DNA of 64,000 nucleotides from Protea cynaroides (lineage: Eukaryota; Streptophyta; Magnoliopsida; Proteales; Proteaceae), in assembly GCA_028583415.1 (NCBI GenBank), contig CM053266.1, positions 32,731,758 to 32,795,757 on the forward strand, written 5' to 3'. The position numbers and the translations under genes were made by a program. Shown here in pieces: positions 1 through 10,783 of this stretch. The first letter of the stretch is position 1. The number at the start of each line of letters is the position of its first letter. The notes beneath the pieces are model-generated. The model was given only the letters and a program-made list of their open reading frames with translations. It was not told the origin of the DNA and searched no databases.

Positions 1-1040
1 TTATCAAAGGGAGAACTGGACCCAAAAGTCAGACTGGCCTGTCAGGTCTGAACATTATTTTGAAATTTATTAAAATTTCTCTCTTCTTTCCAGATAGGGA
101 TACATCGATTTCTCAGCCAACCAGACCTAACTATGAACTTTTCTCATTGAATATTCTTCATCTTAAGATTATTCTAGATCTTTTTTAACCTATCTTAGAT
201 TCTAGATGGATTTCTAACATTTCCATATTGCTTCTAAATCATGTTTAGGATCTTCTAACCCTAGAATCACATCCTCTTCGCACACAAGAAAATGTCACCA
301 TAAAAAAAGCACATCTGACAAACCTAAAAAAGGAAGGAACCCTCCTCCTCAGTACCATTTTAAAATATTCTCTTTTGTCGAAGTAAATCAGACAAACTTA
401 GGAGGAACCAGGCTTCCTTCTTCTTAGTAATCATGTAAAAAATATACTCTTTCATGGCCAATATCCCAAGCCAAAGCCCATTTTTCTAGGAGAGCAGAAT
501 CTCAAAGACTACGCATGTTACAGGTTGAGTTAACCTTAATATACCCAATTATGAACAGAAGAAGAGAGAAAAGACAAACGGAGAAAAAACACAAATCCTG
601 TTTTCTGCCCAAATAATTTAGGAATATTTGAGGCACTGAATAGGACATGAAGTCAACCTTAGAAGAAATTCACCAACATAAATTCAAGGAGATCACAATC
701 CAGTTATACATCGAAATTTTTAAGCCAGATTTGATGCTAAATTTATCCAGTTTTCACTTAATTTTTCCATTTGACAACAGCTATCATTCCATGCACATGA
801 AATATGAATAACTGGTACTAATTTGCAGCCAATAAAATGAATGTGGAGCTGCTTTCTTTTCAAATCCCTTCAGCAGAAAAAAGGCACCACCATAGAAATA
901 TTTTCATTGAAGAATTATTTGTCAAAAGGATGGAATAAATCGTCTCTTAGGATTTTTTGGTCAAGTAAGCTAGATTAAAAGCATCATTTCATAGATTAAA
1001 AGTGGAATTCATCAGTTGAGTATGAGAAAGAGTAACATAC
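1..1040 (-). other. Intron 4 of the CCCH zinc-finger gene
   Basis: This stretch follows the donor site of the fourth coding exon (minus-strand GTATGT just below 1041). I looked for the next expected family exon, the one with the second zinc finger, in all minus-strand frames and did not find it. The intron therefore probably runs beyond the left edge. The sequence is AT-rich and non-coding, with no recognisable repeat. Confidence 0.6.
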
Positions 1041-1820
1041 AATGTCAGTTGGCTTGTTCTGGTTATACTCCTTCCCTTTTGATGCCACGACCTGTTCGAG
1101 CGTTTCTTGATCCCAATCCTCCATTGTTTGATCTATGATAGAAGTCACCAGACACATCAAGAATCATGTAATGATAACATAATTAAGAACCAAAACTTTT
1201 TGTATATATTTGATCAACCACCTTCATCACGCTTATCGCTGTAAATATCAATCTTTTCACCCTTCCTCTGGACATTTAAATCATGAGAGAACTTGCACTT
1301 AAAACCCTTGGCACATTGCCCCACTTTGAAAAACTCACATAATATAGACTTGGGATCAACACCTGACCATAAGCCAAATGAAGCACAGTTAGAGTCAATG
1401 CATAAATATCAAAACAATATACCCATGAGATCCCACACTATAGTAACGAAAGACATACCAACTGGAACCTTAGGCTGACTAACGGCAACCTTGAACAAAT
1501 CATTCAGCTCCTTGTCTCTCTCCTTCTCTTCCTCTTTCTTCTTCTGTCGATTGAATTAAATAAACCGAAAGAACAATCATTAGAATAACAGCGGACAAAT
1601 GTAAATAAGGTTTTGGAGAACAGAGACGCAAAAGAGGAAGAAAATGAAGGACCTTTGCGGCAAGCTTCGAGGCATCAGGTTTTGGTTGGACAGATTGCTG
1701 GAGACTGTGAACATATTTCTGGACATTTTTGCTCTTGTTTTTGTTCTTGAGACCGAAGGTCTTGTCTTCAACAACCTTCTGCTTTTTTGCTAAATCGGCT
1801 TTGGCCTGCTTAGGAGGCAT
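1041..1820 (-). CDS. CCCH zinc-finger protein, ZC3H15/DFRP1 type (5' part, exons 1-4)
   Basis: Four coding exons join in frame with GT-AG borders: 1653-1820, 1459-1543, 1222-1362 and 1041-1132 (486 nt, 162 residues). The start is MPPKQAKADLAKKQK, the conserved N-terminus of plant zinc finger CCCH protein 11/21 and of animal ZC3H15 (DRG family regulatory protein 1). A Lys/Glu-rich stretch (KKKEEEKERDKEL) follows. Exon 3 carries one finger of C-x7-C-x5-C-x3-H form, from CEFFKVGQC to CKFSH, and then GEKIDIYSDKRDE. Exon 4 adds WDQETLEQ and NQNKPTDI. In this family the next exon holds a second CCCH finger and the DRG-binding region; these are not in the window, so the gene is cut by the left edge. 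Known role of the family: binds and stabilises the translation-associated GTPase DRG1. The function here is inferred from similarity. Exon 1 ends in an unusual donor, GTCCTT. Confidence 0.93.
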
Positions 1821-2202
1821 CCTGGATCAGCATCAAAATGGGAAAAAACAACTTCTGCAACTCTAAAGCTGCTCCTTGTTCTTTATCTAACTGAAGAAAA
1901 AGAGAAATATACAATTGGGACTGTTACTTTTTAATCTCACAGAGAAGGGTTTTCTTCAACTTCTAAGACGGATTAGGGCTTCTATCAATCCTTTCTACAA
2001 GGGAAGAGATTGAAGCAAAAAGAAGCGCGATCTCTATCACTTTTTCTCGCAGTTTTATTATTTGGGCTTTTCTTCCCTCTTACGAACTGCAGGAGAGAGC
2101 CGATTGATCTCAATCTTACCCAAAACGATAGAGATTGTAGGGATTTCTGTGAGACTGTCCAGCACTAGCAGGAGAGCAATGGCGGATCATGTTTGGTGGG
2201 CC
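1821..2202 (-). promoter_or_regulatory. 5' UTR and promoter region of the CCCH zinc-finger gene
   Basis: This is the region immediately upstream of the ATG at 1820 on the minus strand. It contains site II-type motifs (TGGGCT on plus at 2063-2068 and TGGGCC at 2197-2202), which are typical of plant promoters for ribosome- and growth-related genes. That suits a DRG/ribosome-associated protein. I could not fix a TATA box or transcription start. Confidence 0.4.
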
Positions 2203-2362
2203 GGTGGGTCCCCATCTGCAGAAAACCCAGTAGAAGTTTCTGTGGGTTTGGATCCTGTATATTGGGGTTTATAACCTTTCTTTTGGGCTCAAGCCCAGTT
2301 TGTATAGGATCACCCAAATCAAAAATGGGTCCAATCAACCCACACACTCTTTTTCGGGCTTC

Positions 2363-2787
2363 GGCTCCATTTGTTTTGAAGTAAAAAATTACAAGAAAAT
2401 TTTTACGTGTAGGTTTCATTTGTTTTGACGTAAAATTTTAGATGTTAAAAGTACTTTCAATATTTATTTCCAATAAGTAAAAGAAAGATGAACTTCATTT
2501 CCCTTCCCCCTTAGAGATCACAATATTTTACCTCTTGGAATGAAACGTTGGAAAACTTTTTAACATGTAAAATGTTTAAATGTAAAAATTTTTATGCAAA
2601 ATTTTAGGTTAAAACAAACAGAGCAGTAATATTTTACATTGTAAATTTTTTTTTTTTTTTACAATAGATAAAATATAATAGGGAAAAAGAAGTTAGTTTT
2701 CTTTTAACTCTTAGAAACAAATATTGAATAAAAGAAATTAACAAATAAAACGTTATATGTAAAATTTTACATCAAAACAAGTAGAAC
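2363..2787. mobile_element. MITE-like inverted-repeat element
   Basis: The left end GGCTCCATTTGTTTTGAAGT reappears in inverted form at the right end (reverse complement GGTTCTACTTGTTTTGATGT). The AT-rich interior has further copies of the TTTGTTTTGA..GTAAAATTT motif. There is no coding capacity. A target duplication could not be fixed, so family and exact ends are uncertain. Confidence 0.4.
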
Positions 2788-3499
2788 CTTCTCCCCAACC
2801 TCCAATAGGCTCAGAACAAAGGATAAACCAAAGACGAATTGCAGTCCACCCTTTAAAAGTGATCACAAGGGGGGGTTTGGGCAGCTGAGACGTGAAGGAA
2901 TGTTGATGGTCCGACTAGTAGCGTGAGGGTCAAGGGTTTCGACCATCAAAGACTTTTGGCACTGGTTCATTTATGAAGACCTATTAGTTAATGTATGGGC
3001 TGCTTTATTTCCAGATCACCTAAGGAAAGCGATTTGTATATTTTACGATCAACCAAATTTCACCTCTATGGTGAAGACGAAAATTGTCACCATAGGCTTT
3101 GGTGGGAGTTAGATTAGTTTCCAGGGACAGTTGACGGTATTATTAGCATTCAACATACAGTGGCAAAGTTATTTTAGGTCTTGTCTCCTAGTTTTCGTTG
3201 AGTTTGGATCACCTGCATTTACATGTACTCTTCGTGAGATCTCATTACCGTCGATATGGTGTGAGACTCACCTCTAGAGTGTGGGACTCATTGGATATGG
3301 ACAATGATGAAATCCCATGGAGAATACAAGTACACACAGATGAACTATTCTTGTTTTATTTCACCGCTTCCTTCCAAGTGGAAGGTAAACTTTCTCCTTT
3401 TGGCACCAGCATAATATCACAAGGATAACAAATTTCTTTCTTCGAAACTTAATAAGAACTTAGGAGACAAGGATTTAAAGCTCAAAGTTGGAACATGGA
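2788..3499. other. Intergenic stretch, no gene seen
   Basis: Unique-looking intergenic DNA. Only short chance reading frames are present, none with a recognisable domain, and I see no repeat boundary. Confidence 0.5.
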
Positions 3500-3712
3500 C
3501 CAAGGGCCTGTCAAATGAACAAAGCGGAAGAAGACGATATGTTTCTAGAGAGTTCTTTCATTCAGTTTGAAAATGAATTGTGTACATACAAATACCTTTA
3601 TAGACATAGGTATTTAGAAAATATATAAGAACAATAAGAAATACATACAACTACAAGAATGAAACTTATTTACAACATGCTACAATCTACGCATGTCATA
3701 TACACATTAACA
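3500..3712 (-). mobile_element. Copia-type LTR remnant
   Basis: On the minus strand the sequence beginning TGTTAATGTG at 3712 is directly preceded by a purine-rich tract (GCTTGAGGGGGTG). This is the arrangement of a polypurine tract followed by the start of a 3' LTR in copia elements. Only a few hundred bases of neighbouring internal sequence remain. The lower LTR edge near 3500 is a guess. Confidence 0.4.
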
Positions 3713-3902
3713 CACCCCCTCAAGCATTTAACATCACCAAGATTCAAAGCCAAAGTTTCCAAGAAAAATGATAAGTTCAAATATGATCAACATCTCAAAA
3801 GGTAAAAACTGATACTTCTAAGATAGATGATCAATTCAAATATATTTAACATCTCAAAAGTTCATAACCAATGTCTCTCCATTGAACATCAATACAATCA
3901 TC

Positions 3903-4080
3903 CTCTTTCTTTTTTTTTTTTCTTCTCTTTTTCTCTCCTCTTTTTTCTCTTGTTCTCCTCTTTCTCTTTTACCTCCCTCTCTGACACACCCCTTTCCCTT
4001 CTCTCTCCTTCTACCGAAAGCCTCTTCTTCCCATGATCTCCTACTCCAAAACAAAAAAAATCCTCTTTTTTCTTCTTCCT
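3903..4080. repeat. Polypyrimidine low-complexity tract
   Basis: A long run of T/C-rich sequence. Reading frames across it are composition artefacts (Ser/Phe/Leu-rich one way, Glu/Arg/Lys-rich the other). Confidence 0.7.
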
Positions 4081-4109
4081 CCTTTATCCATGTGAGATCA
4101 TCAGGTCGA

Positions 4110-5830
4110 TAATGATATTAAAAAACCATAATTACTCGGAACCACATAAGACAAGGAAGAACCAAAAGGATATGGTAAGTAGTCCCCCAATGAAAACCAC
4201 ACCTACAACATACTGGATCAATAGGGACCTGCCGATTGATTAATCCCTAGCCTGAAACCAACTCTTGAACGCAAGCTCTCCAAAGGAAAGCCCAAATTTT
4301 GGGAAGAGACTAGCAGTTACATGTGTGTTTCCAAATCAAGTTGGGAATTAAATGCCATCTGTTGGTTTGAGAAGAAGACAGGAGACAACGGTCCTCCTCC
4401 TGTTGATTAGAAAGAAAATGATATGTCAATTTGATAGAAAAAAATTCCATTTTTGAACCACTCCAGATCAATCGATCCTCAGTAGGGAACAATCTCAATC
4501 GATCCTTAGGCCAAAAACCTCTCAAATTGTAATATTAACTTCGGTATTGACTTGCCATATTATAGTCCATCAAGAAGCATTTTCTTTCTTTCAAGGATAT
4601 TCTTCCAAGCCTAGGAAAGTTGATGACCAAGCTTAGAATTAAGAAATATGAATTATGATAATAGATAGATTCAAGAAAACAATACCTAGGACGAGTTCGG
4701 AGAGGTTCAAATCCACCAAGCCGGATTTGCAAAAAGAGCTTTGTTTTAAAGATGCAGTTCTTTGAGTCTAATGCCATCTTTCTCTTTTGATTGGTAGAGT
4801 CTCTTCCAAGAGAGCCAATGTATGTCCTTTTTCTTTTCTTTTTTGTCATGCCAGAAAAACTTGAAGTTGTGTTTTTTTTTTTTTGGCAGTATGATTATGC
4901 AAAGGTAATTTAAAATGTGAGCTTACAAAGTTACAAATTGACAGGGCCACGGACTTGAGAAGATTCTCTTTGCCTGCATAAGATAACATAGTCGCCTTCT
5001 GATACTTCATTTTATTGAGGGTGCGATCAAGACAATCTTGAAAATAGATTTTTTTTATAGACTAAAATTTGAAGGAAGTCTTACATACTTAGATGGGCCA
5101 TCTCCATAAGGAATCTTCAATATCTTAAAAATCCATTTTTAAACCTTGGCTGGGTATTGGGGTTAAAGACAATATTGGACTTCTTTAGATTGATACTTTG
5201 ACTTGATGCCTTGCAATATTGGTCTAAATAGTTTGTTAAAGAAATGATTTCTCTAAGCTTAACCTGTGAGAAAAGCAAACTGTCATATGAAAACAAAAGG
5301 TGAGTGAGGGGGGAGATTATATTCTGGATTCTGATTCCTTTAATATTCCAATAGTCCTGAGCAGTTTGGATGATAAATGAAAAAGCTTGAGCACACAAAA
5401 TGAAAATAGCAAGAGAAAGAGGATTACCTTGTCTTATACCCGGGGATGGATTGATGACACCCCTTTCAGCTCCATTAACAATCAAATTATAAGAAGTAGT
5501 TATAATACATTGCATTACCAAATGCACCCAAAAGGAGCTGAAACCAAGTCTAAGTAGTAGACCTTCAACAAACCTCCACTCTAATATGTCATAAATTTTT
5601 TGCATTTCTAGTTTCGAAGCCATCAACTTGATGTTTCCTTTCTTCCTTCTTTTTATATAGTTGAAAAGTTCATGAGCTATCAAAATATTATTTGAGATAC
5701 AACTGTTTGAAATGAAGACTATCGGAGAATGAGAAACAATCTCATCAAGAAAACATTTAAGTCTTTTAGCCATAATCTTAAAGATCAATTTAACTCACAT
5801 TGCAGAGACTAATGGAGCAAAACTGCTCAA
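4110..5830 (-). pseudogene. Decayed LINE (L1-type) reverse transcriptase fragment
   Basis: The minus-strand frame 5788-5117 (223 aa) is a non-LTR reverse transcriptase. It contains FKIMAKRLKCFLDEIVS, NGAERGVINPSPGIRQGNPL (the conserved GxRQGxPLS block) and FSYDSLLF. The last is the place of the catalytic F/YADD box, and the first Asp is lost, so the enzyme is dead. Just upstream the SLCNVS block is in another frame and followed by a stop. Downstream, 4849-4310 and the sequence to about 4110 retain weak similarity to the C-terminal linker and zinc-binding region (PKIWAFLWRA in one frame, interrupted by stops). No poly-A tail or target duplication is visible, so this is an old fragment. Confidence 0.82.
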
Positions 5831-6570
5831 CCAGCTTCGAATGAGGGTACTTCATGCCAAGTTAAGGAGGAGTTGAAATCTCCAAGACATGGCCACTCCG
5901 CTTGTCTACAAGTTCAAAGGAAGTTCAAAAGAGTGGATCCCAACAAAAAGATAGACCTTAGTAACATTAAATAAAACCACTGATCAAAATTCCAATGGAA
6001 CAGAACAGAGAAACCAATATGTTTCATACTTGATAAACGAGATTATTGTTGAATTCACCCGCGAGTTCTTATTACTAATTTTTTGGATGCAACTAGGCAG
6101 CAAATCGAGAACAGATTCATTCGCTAGGCCTCCATGCATATCAAATGTTTGATTTGCAGTTCAGTCTCCATCATTTAAGCCATCCAACAACAGCTCAAAT
6201 GATGACTTATAAATCCATCATCCATCGAACCAGAAATTTACTATCTTGCGTAGTAGTGTAAATGTGTCTACTTACCATAACAATTTCTTGCTCCAGGCAA
6301 TCTCAACTCTCATCGTAAGGAGTTTATCCCCTGCCAACCGGCTCATCCTCTTTGAATTGAACTCCTGAAACAACCTTCCAACCGATTCAAATGCAATTTT
6401 CAAAACTGCATCAGATCGATCAAGCATGTTCTGGTCAATCCTTCTCCATCAATTCGAGACCTTATCGAGCAAATTCCTAAAATAACTCCTCGTTGCAGAA
6501 AATGAAAATGGAAAATTTGTAGTAGTCTTTTAAGATTAGAGAACAATACCAGGAAGAAAGGAGGAGCTGC
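5831..6570. other. Intergenic stretch, no gene seen
   Basis: May include eroded upstream LINE sequence next to the reverse-transcriptase fragment, but I cannot identify any domain here with confidence. Confidence 0.4.
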
Positions 6571-6768
6571 TGATGGAGGTTTATCTACTAAGGTACTTTC
6601 CCCTGTTTCTTTTCTTCTTCTCTTCCCTCAATTTCTCTTTGAATTTCGATGGTCTCTCGAAAGGAGGAGAAGTTAATGGAGTTTTATCTGCTAAGGTACT
6701 TTCCCTTGTTTCTTTTCTTCTTCTTTTCCCTCGTTTTCTCTTGGAACTCCGATGGTCTTGTAGAAAAG
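6571..6768. repeat. Two-copy tandem repeat, about 103 bp period
   Basis: A unit beginning TGATGGAGGTTTATCTACTA at 6571 recurs at about 6674 as TAATGGAGTTTTATCTGCTA and keeps the TTCTTTTCTTCTTC and CGATGGTCT portions. The second copy runs into the LTR that begins at 6759. The two copies differ at several positions, so the duplication is not recent. Confidence 0.75.
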
Positions 6769-7005
6769 GAAAAGAGAATTAGAATGGATGTGTATTCTCA
6801 TTGAAAGTGTAAGAGTATAAATAGATTACAAGTTTCCTAAGTTAGAGAAAAAAGAATGGAAGTTATAGACAGCTTTACACAATATATCTAAATTAACATG
6901 ATTTGAAAAACATATCAGATCTTGAAGATTTGTGATTGTCAATCATATTCTTGAAGATTTGTGATTGTCGATCATATTAGATCTTGAAGATTTATGATTA
7001 TCAAC
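6759..7005 (-). mobile_element. 3' LTR of the minus-strand copia element (unit 1)
   Basis: A 247-bp LTR read on the minus strand from TGTTGATAATC (7005) to TCTACA (6759). A polypurine tract (AAGCTTGAGGGGGAG on the minus strand) lies just outside it at 7006-7020. The terminal segment matches the segment next to the primer site at 17680. Inside are short direct repeats of the ATCTTGAAGATTTGTGATT type. Confidence 0.8.
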
Positions 7006-8483
7006 ACTCCCCCTCAAGCTTATAGAATGAAAAACTCGAACAAGCTTGCCACATAGAGATGAAAACTAGTCCCGACCAAGAGGCTTTGTAAACACATCTA
7101 CAAGTTGGAGTTGGCTTAGAACATAAGATGTCTTAAGAAAACCATCTTGGATCTTATCACGAACGGGGTGATAATCAAGTTCTATGTGTTTAGTGCGCTT
7201 GTGAAAAACTGGATTAGAGGCAATGCGAAGTGCAACTTGATTGTCATAATAGAAGGTGGCAGTGATGAAGTTGACACGAAGGTCATGAAGAAGATAACTA
7301 AGCCAAAGAAGTTCACAAGTAGCTAAAGCCATCGCACGATATTCGGCGGAAGAACGAGACACAGTAGGTTGTTTCTTGGATTTTCAAGAGATTGGTCTAG
7401 AGCCAAGAAAGGTGCAATAGCCTATGGTTGAACGTCTCATCTTGGGACAAGATGCTCAGTCAAAATCACAATATACATAAACTGTAAGGGAGCTAGTTGT
7501 TGAAAGAAGTATACCAGTGCCAGGAGACGAGTTGTCATATTGAAGAACCCAAACTGTTGCATGCCAGTGAGGTTCTCTAGGTGCACTCATGAACTAGCTG
7601 AGAAAATTTACTGCGTAAACTTTGTCAGGTCATGTGATGGTGAGATACAATAAACGACCAATCGATCATCGATATTGAGAAGGATTAGACATCAACGGGC
7701 CATCATCAAGATTGAGCTTCAGATTTTGTTCTATTGGAAAATCACAAACACCCCCTTGCAAGTCAATCAACATCACGAATGATGTCCAAGGCATATTTTT
7801 TTCTGAGAGAGGTCTATGTCGTGCTTCAAGCAAGTGACTTCAAGACCTAGAAAGAATGCCAAGATCTTTGATATGAAATTTGGAGTGCAAGAATTTCTTG
7901 AGAAGTACAATGAAGGTATGTTCATCACCAGTAATGATAATATCATCAACCTAAACAAGGACTATAGTTACCAAGGTACCACGTTCAACTGTGAACAAAG
8001 AGTAGTCAACCTTGGACTGAATAAATCCGGCCTCCATGAGAGTTGTAGAGAATTTTACCAACCAATTCCGTAATGCTTGTTTTAGGCTATAAAGAGATTT
8101 GTTGAACGACGCACACGTGTCTCCCCCTGTTTAGAAAAATTAGGTGGAATCTGCATATATACTTCTTCGTGAAGATCACCATGAAGGAAGGCGCTATAGA
8201 CATCTAGCCGATAGAGTGGCCAATTACGAATTGTAGCAACAACAAGAAAGCAATGAACAGTGACAAGCCTAGCAATAGGCACAAAAGTCTCATTGAATTC
8301 AAGTCCCTCAACCTATGTATATCCTTTGGCAACAAGACGGGCCTTGTACCTTTCAATAGTACCGTCAAAGCGAAACTTGATCTTGTAAACCCATTTGCAT
8401 CCAATGGGTTTCTTGAGAGATGGTAGAGTAGTCAAGGTCCATGTATTGTTGAGTTCAAGTGCTTTGATTTCTGTTGCCATGTC

Positions 8484-8690
8484 GAAGGCCTGATCCTTGA
8501 AAACTGGGATTTTAAAGTTAATTAAAGGAGTTTGTGTTAGGCAGAGTGTTCTCGTCTCTGGTGTTCTTGCTTTGGTATTTTTGCTTATGGATTAGTTTTG
8601 TCCTCTCTCTTGGTTCCGCCCTTAGTGGCTTGTATGGTTCTCTTGTGGGGTAGTAAAATTTCTAATGATCTCCCCCCCCCCCCCATACCA
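8484..8690 (+). mobile_element. Insertion in copia unit 1, LINE-3'-end-like
   Basis: Unit 2 reads directly from GCTGCCATGG to CCATACCGGATAC, whereas unit 1 carries about 205 extra bases here. The insert ends in GGGGTAGTAAAATTTCTAATG, reminiscent of non-LTR retrotransposon 3' ends, but then has a run of 13 C at 8672-8684 instead of poly-A. About nine bases of the host sequence are missing at the join. LINE origin is an inference. Confidence 0.45.
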
Positions 8691-8920
8691 GATACTTGTT
8701 GGCTACAGTGAAAGAGATGGGTTCCGTTTCACGGGAAATGCTAACAAGGAAGGCTTTGTGAGAGGGACTAAAATGACTATAGGAAATTGAAGAAGATAGG
8801 GTGGAAAAGGTACCTGATCTGACCAAGATCATTGGGGGAGATGATGGGGGGGGGGGGGGGAGGACACCAAGGAGGAGCGTGGAAGGGATTGTCTTGGAGA
8901 GGTGGATGATGACGATTAAG

Positions 8921-9337
8921 GGTGTCACTAAGGTGTGCGGTCGGACCGGCGGTGTCGGGTTTTATAAGCCAGCCCAAAACATGTCCAAAGAGTTCGGGTG
9001 GAGGTGCGCTAGACACAATAACGAACCGGGCCGGGAGGGTGTCGGATTGTTATCGGCTGGGTTTATTGAGGTGATTTCGGTTGTTGGTGTCAGGATCGGG
9101 CGGTTATCGGGCCCTTTTATATGTAAACTATATAACCTATTTTATTATTTTTATCTATAAAATTAACATTATTCGTCTATATGTATGTAATTTAATAAAC
9201 TATAATATTAACAAAATATTTTAATATGGATTCATATAATCTACTAGATCATGAAGTGAACTCTAAGAGTATAACAAATCTATTAAAATTTAAACGAACC
9301 TTACCGGGTCGGGTTGGTTTTTTTTGGTTTGGGGGGT
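8921..9337 (+). mobile_element. Dispersed repeat R, copy 1, inside copia unit 1
   Basis: About 415 bp absent from unit 2, beginning near GGTGTCACTAAGGTGTGCGG and ending in GGGTCGGGTTGGTT. It contains CCAGCCCAAAACATGTCC, which matches in inverted form the segment near 22700 (GGACATGTTTTCAGGTGTCC). It therefore belongs with the repeats at 22330-22760 and 23185-23660. G+C-rich ends with GGTGTC and the absence of an ORF suggest a non-autonomous DNA element. Confidence 0.5.
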
Positions 9338-10392
9338 GTCGTGGTAGAATGTGGGATGGACTCTACGATGGAGTCAGGTATAGGGAAAGACAACATCGTG
9401 TTAGATGGTTGGAAAGAAAAGCCTACATCAGTAGAAGCAAAAGAAAAAATATGCTCATGAAAAGTTGCATCACGACTAGTAAAGTAGATGTCGTTGGAGA
9501 GATCAAAAAGGCGATATGCCTTCTGAACTGGGGAGTATCTCAAGAAAAGGCAATGCCATGAGGGCCAAATTTATCGTAATGAAGATGTGCGGTAGCTGCA
9601 TAACAAAGACAACCAAAAATATGAAGGTGGTTATAGTTTGGTTATTTATTATGAAGGAATTGGAAGGGAGAAATTCCATTGAGAAGAGGAGTTGGAATCC
9701 GATTTATTAAATATGTGGTAGTGAGAAGGCAGTCACCCCAAAAAAAAAGTGGTAGGTTAGCTTCAAAAAGAGGAGCACGAGCTAAAGAAAGAAGATGACA
9801 ATGTTTGTGTTCAACGACTCCATTTTGCTGAGGAGTGTAAACAAAACTATGTTAGTAAATAATGCCATTGTCATTAAAAAAAAAACTTCATGGTGGAAGA
9901 AAAAAATTCAGATTCATTATCAGAACGAATAATCTCAGAACGAATAATCTTGATGCAACGATTAAATTGAGTTTTAACATAAGAATGAAAGTTAAGTAAA
10001 ATTGAAAAACTTTCAGACTTAAAACGCATTAAATATGTCCAAGTGCATCGAGTAAAATCATCCTCAATGGTTAAGAAAAAACAAGCACCATTACGTCTAG
10101 GAACAAAATATTTTTTCAAAATATTAATATGAATTAAAGCAAAAGGTTCAGTAGTACAAATAGAACTAGATTAAAAAGGTAATCTAGATTGCTTAGCCAG
10201 ATGACAAATATCACAAATATGTGAATTTTTATTTGAAGGAAAACAGAGTCCGGTGCTCAATTTATTTAATCGATCATGAGAGGGATGACCAAATCCCTTG
10301 TGCCATAAATCAAAGGATAAGGAATTAGATAAAAGAGAATGCAATAAGAATCCCCATCCAAGTAGTATAGTCCACCACGTTCAAGGCCCCGC

Positions 10393-10635
10393 TGTTAAGA
10401 TTGGGAGAGCATAAAACAAGAAGAATTTAACATGGTTTAATACCACATCGTGGGATGTCTACGTCCACACCAGAGAAAGAGAGATTTCTTTATTCTCAAG
10501 AAAAGTCTACAGATCTCCACCTGATAGAGTCTTCTACTCTGACAGTCTTACGTAGGATTTTTCCCATATAGACAATATATAGGGATCCTTAAAAACCCTA
10601 ATCCCCATACAATTACAAGTTTACCCCCATACATT
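10393..10635 (-). repeat. Partial LTR of the non-autonomous element, truncated at a junction
   Basis: This matches the LTR at 13624-13946 from its CTGTTAAGATTGGGAGAG end up to the sequence TTTACCCCCATACATTTTATAGAC. There it stops and switches abruptly to copia LTR sequence. It marks the end of tandem unit 1. Confidence 0.85.
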
Positions 10636-10783
10636 TTATAGACAGTTTTACACAATATATCTAAATTAACATGATTTGAAAAACATATCAGATCTTGAAG
10701 ATTTGTGATTGTCAATCATATCGGATCTTAAAGATTTGTGATTGTCGATCATATTAGATCTTGAAGATTTATGATTATCAACA
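10636..10783 (-). repeat. Partial copia 3' LTR at the tandem-duplication junction
   Basis: The 148 bp match 6863-7005 and end in the same TATCAACA next to the same polypurine tract. The remaining part of the LTR (equivalent to 6759-6862) is missing because the duplication breakpoint falls in the shared octamer TTATAGAC. Confidence 0.88.

Larger units (their letters stand above)
7006..10392 (-). pseudogene. Copia pol remnant, unit 1 (integrase, RT, RNase H)
   Basis: Read from right to left: a pre-integrase block (near 10300), the integrase core around 10119-9874 (FFLTIEDDFTRCTWTYLM and RSDNESEFF), the post-integrase region, the reverse transcriptase start (8404 downward), the leader of the second RT half, and RNase H at 7362-7066 (SRSSAEYRAMA, FHKRTKHIELDYHPVRDK). 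The order integrase then RT/RNase H marks Ty1/copia. Frames are broken by many stops and by two insertions (8484-8690 and 8921-9337) that are absent from the near-identical unit 2 at 10784-13623. Not functional. Confidence 0.85.
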
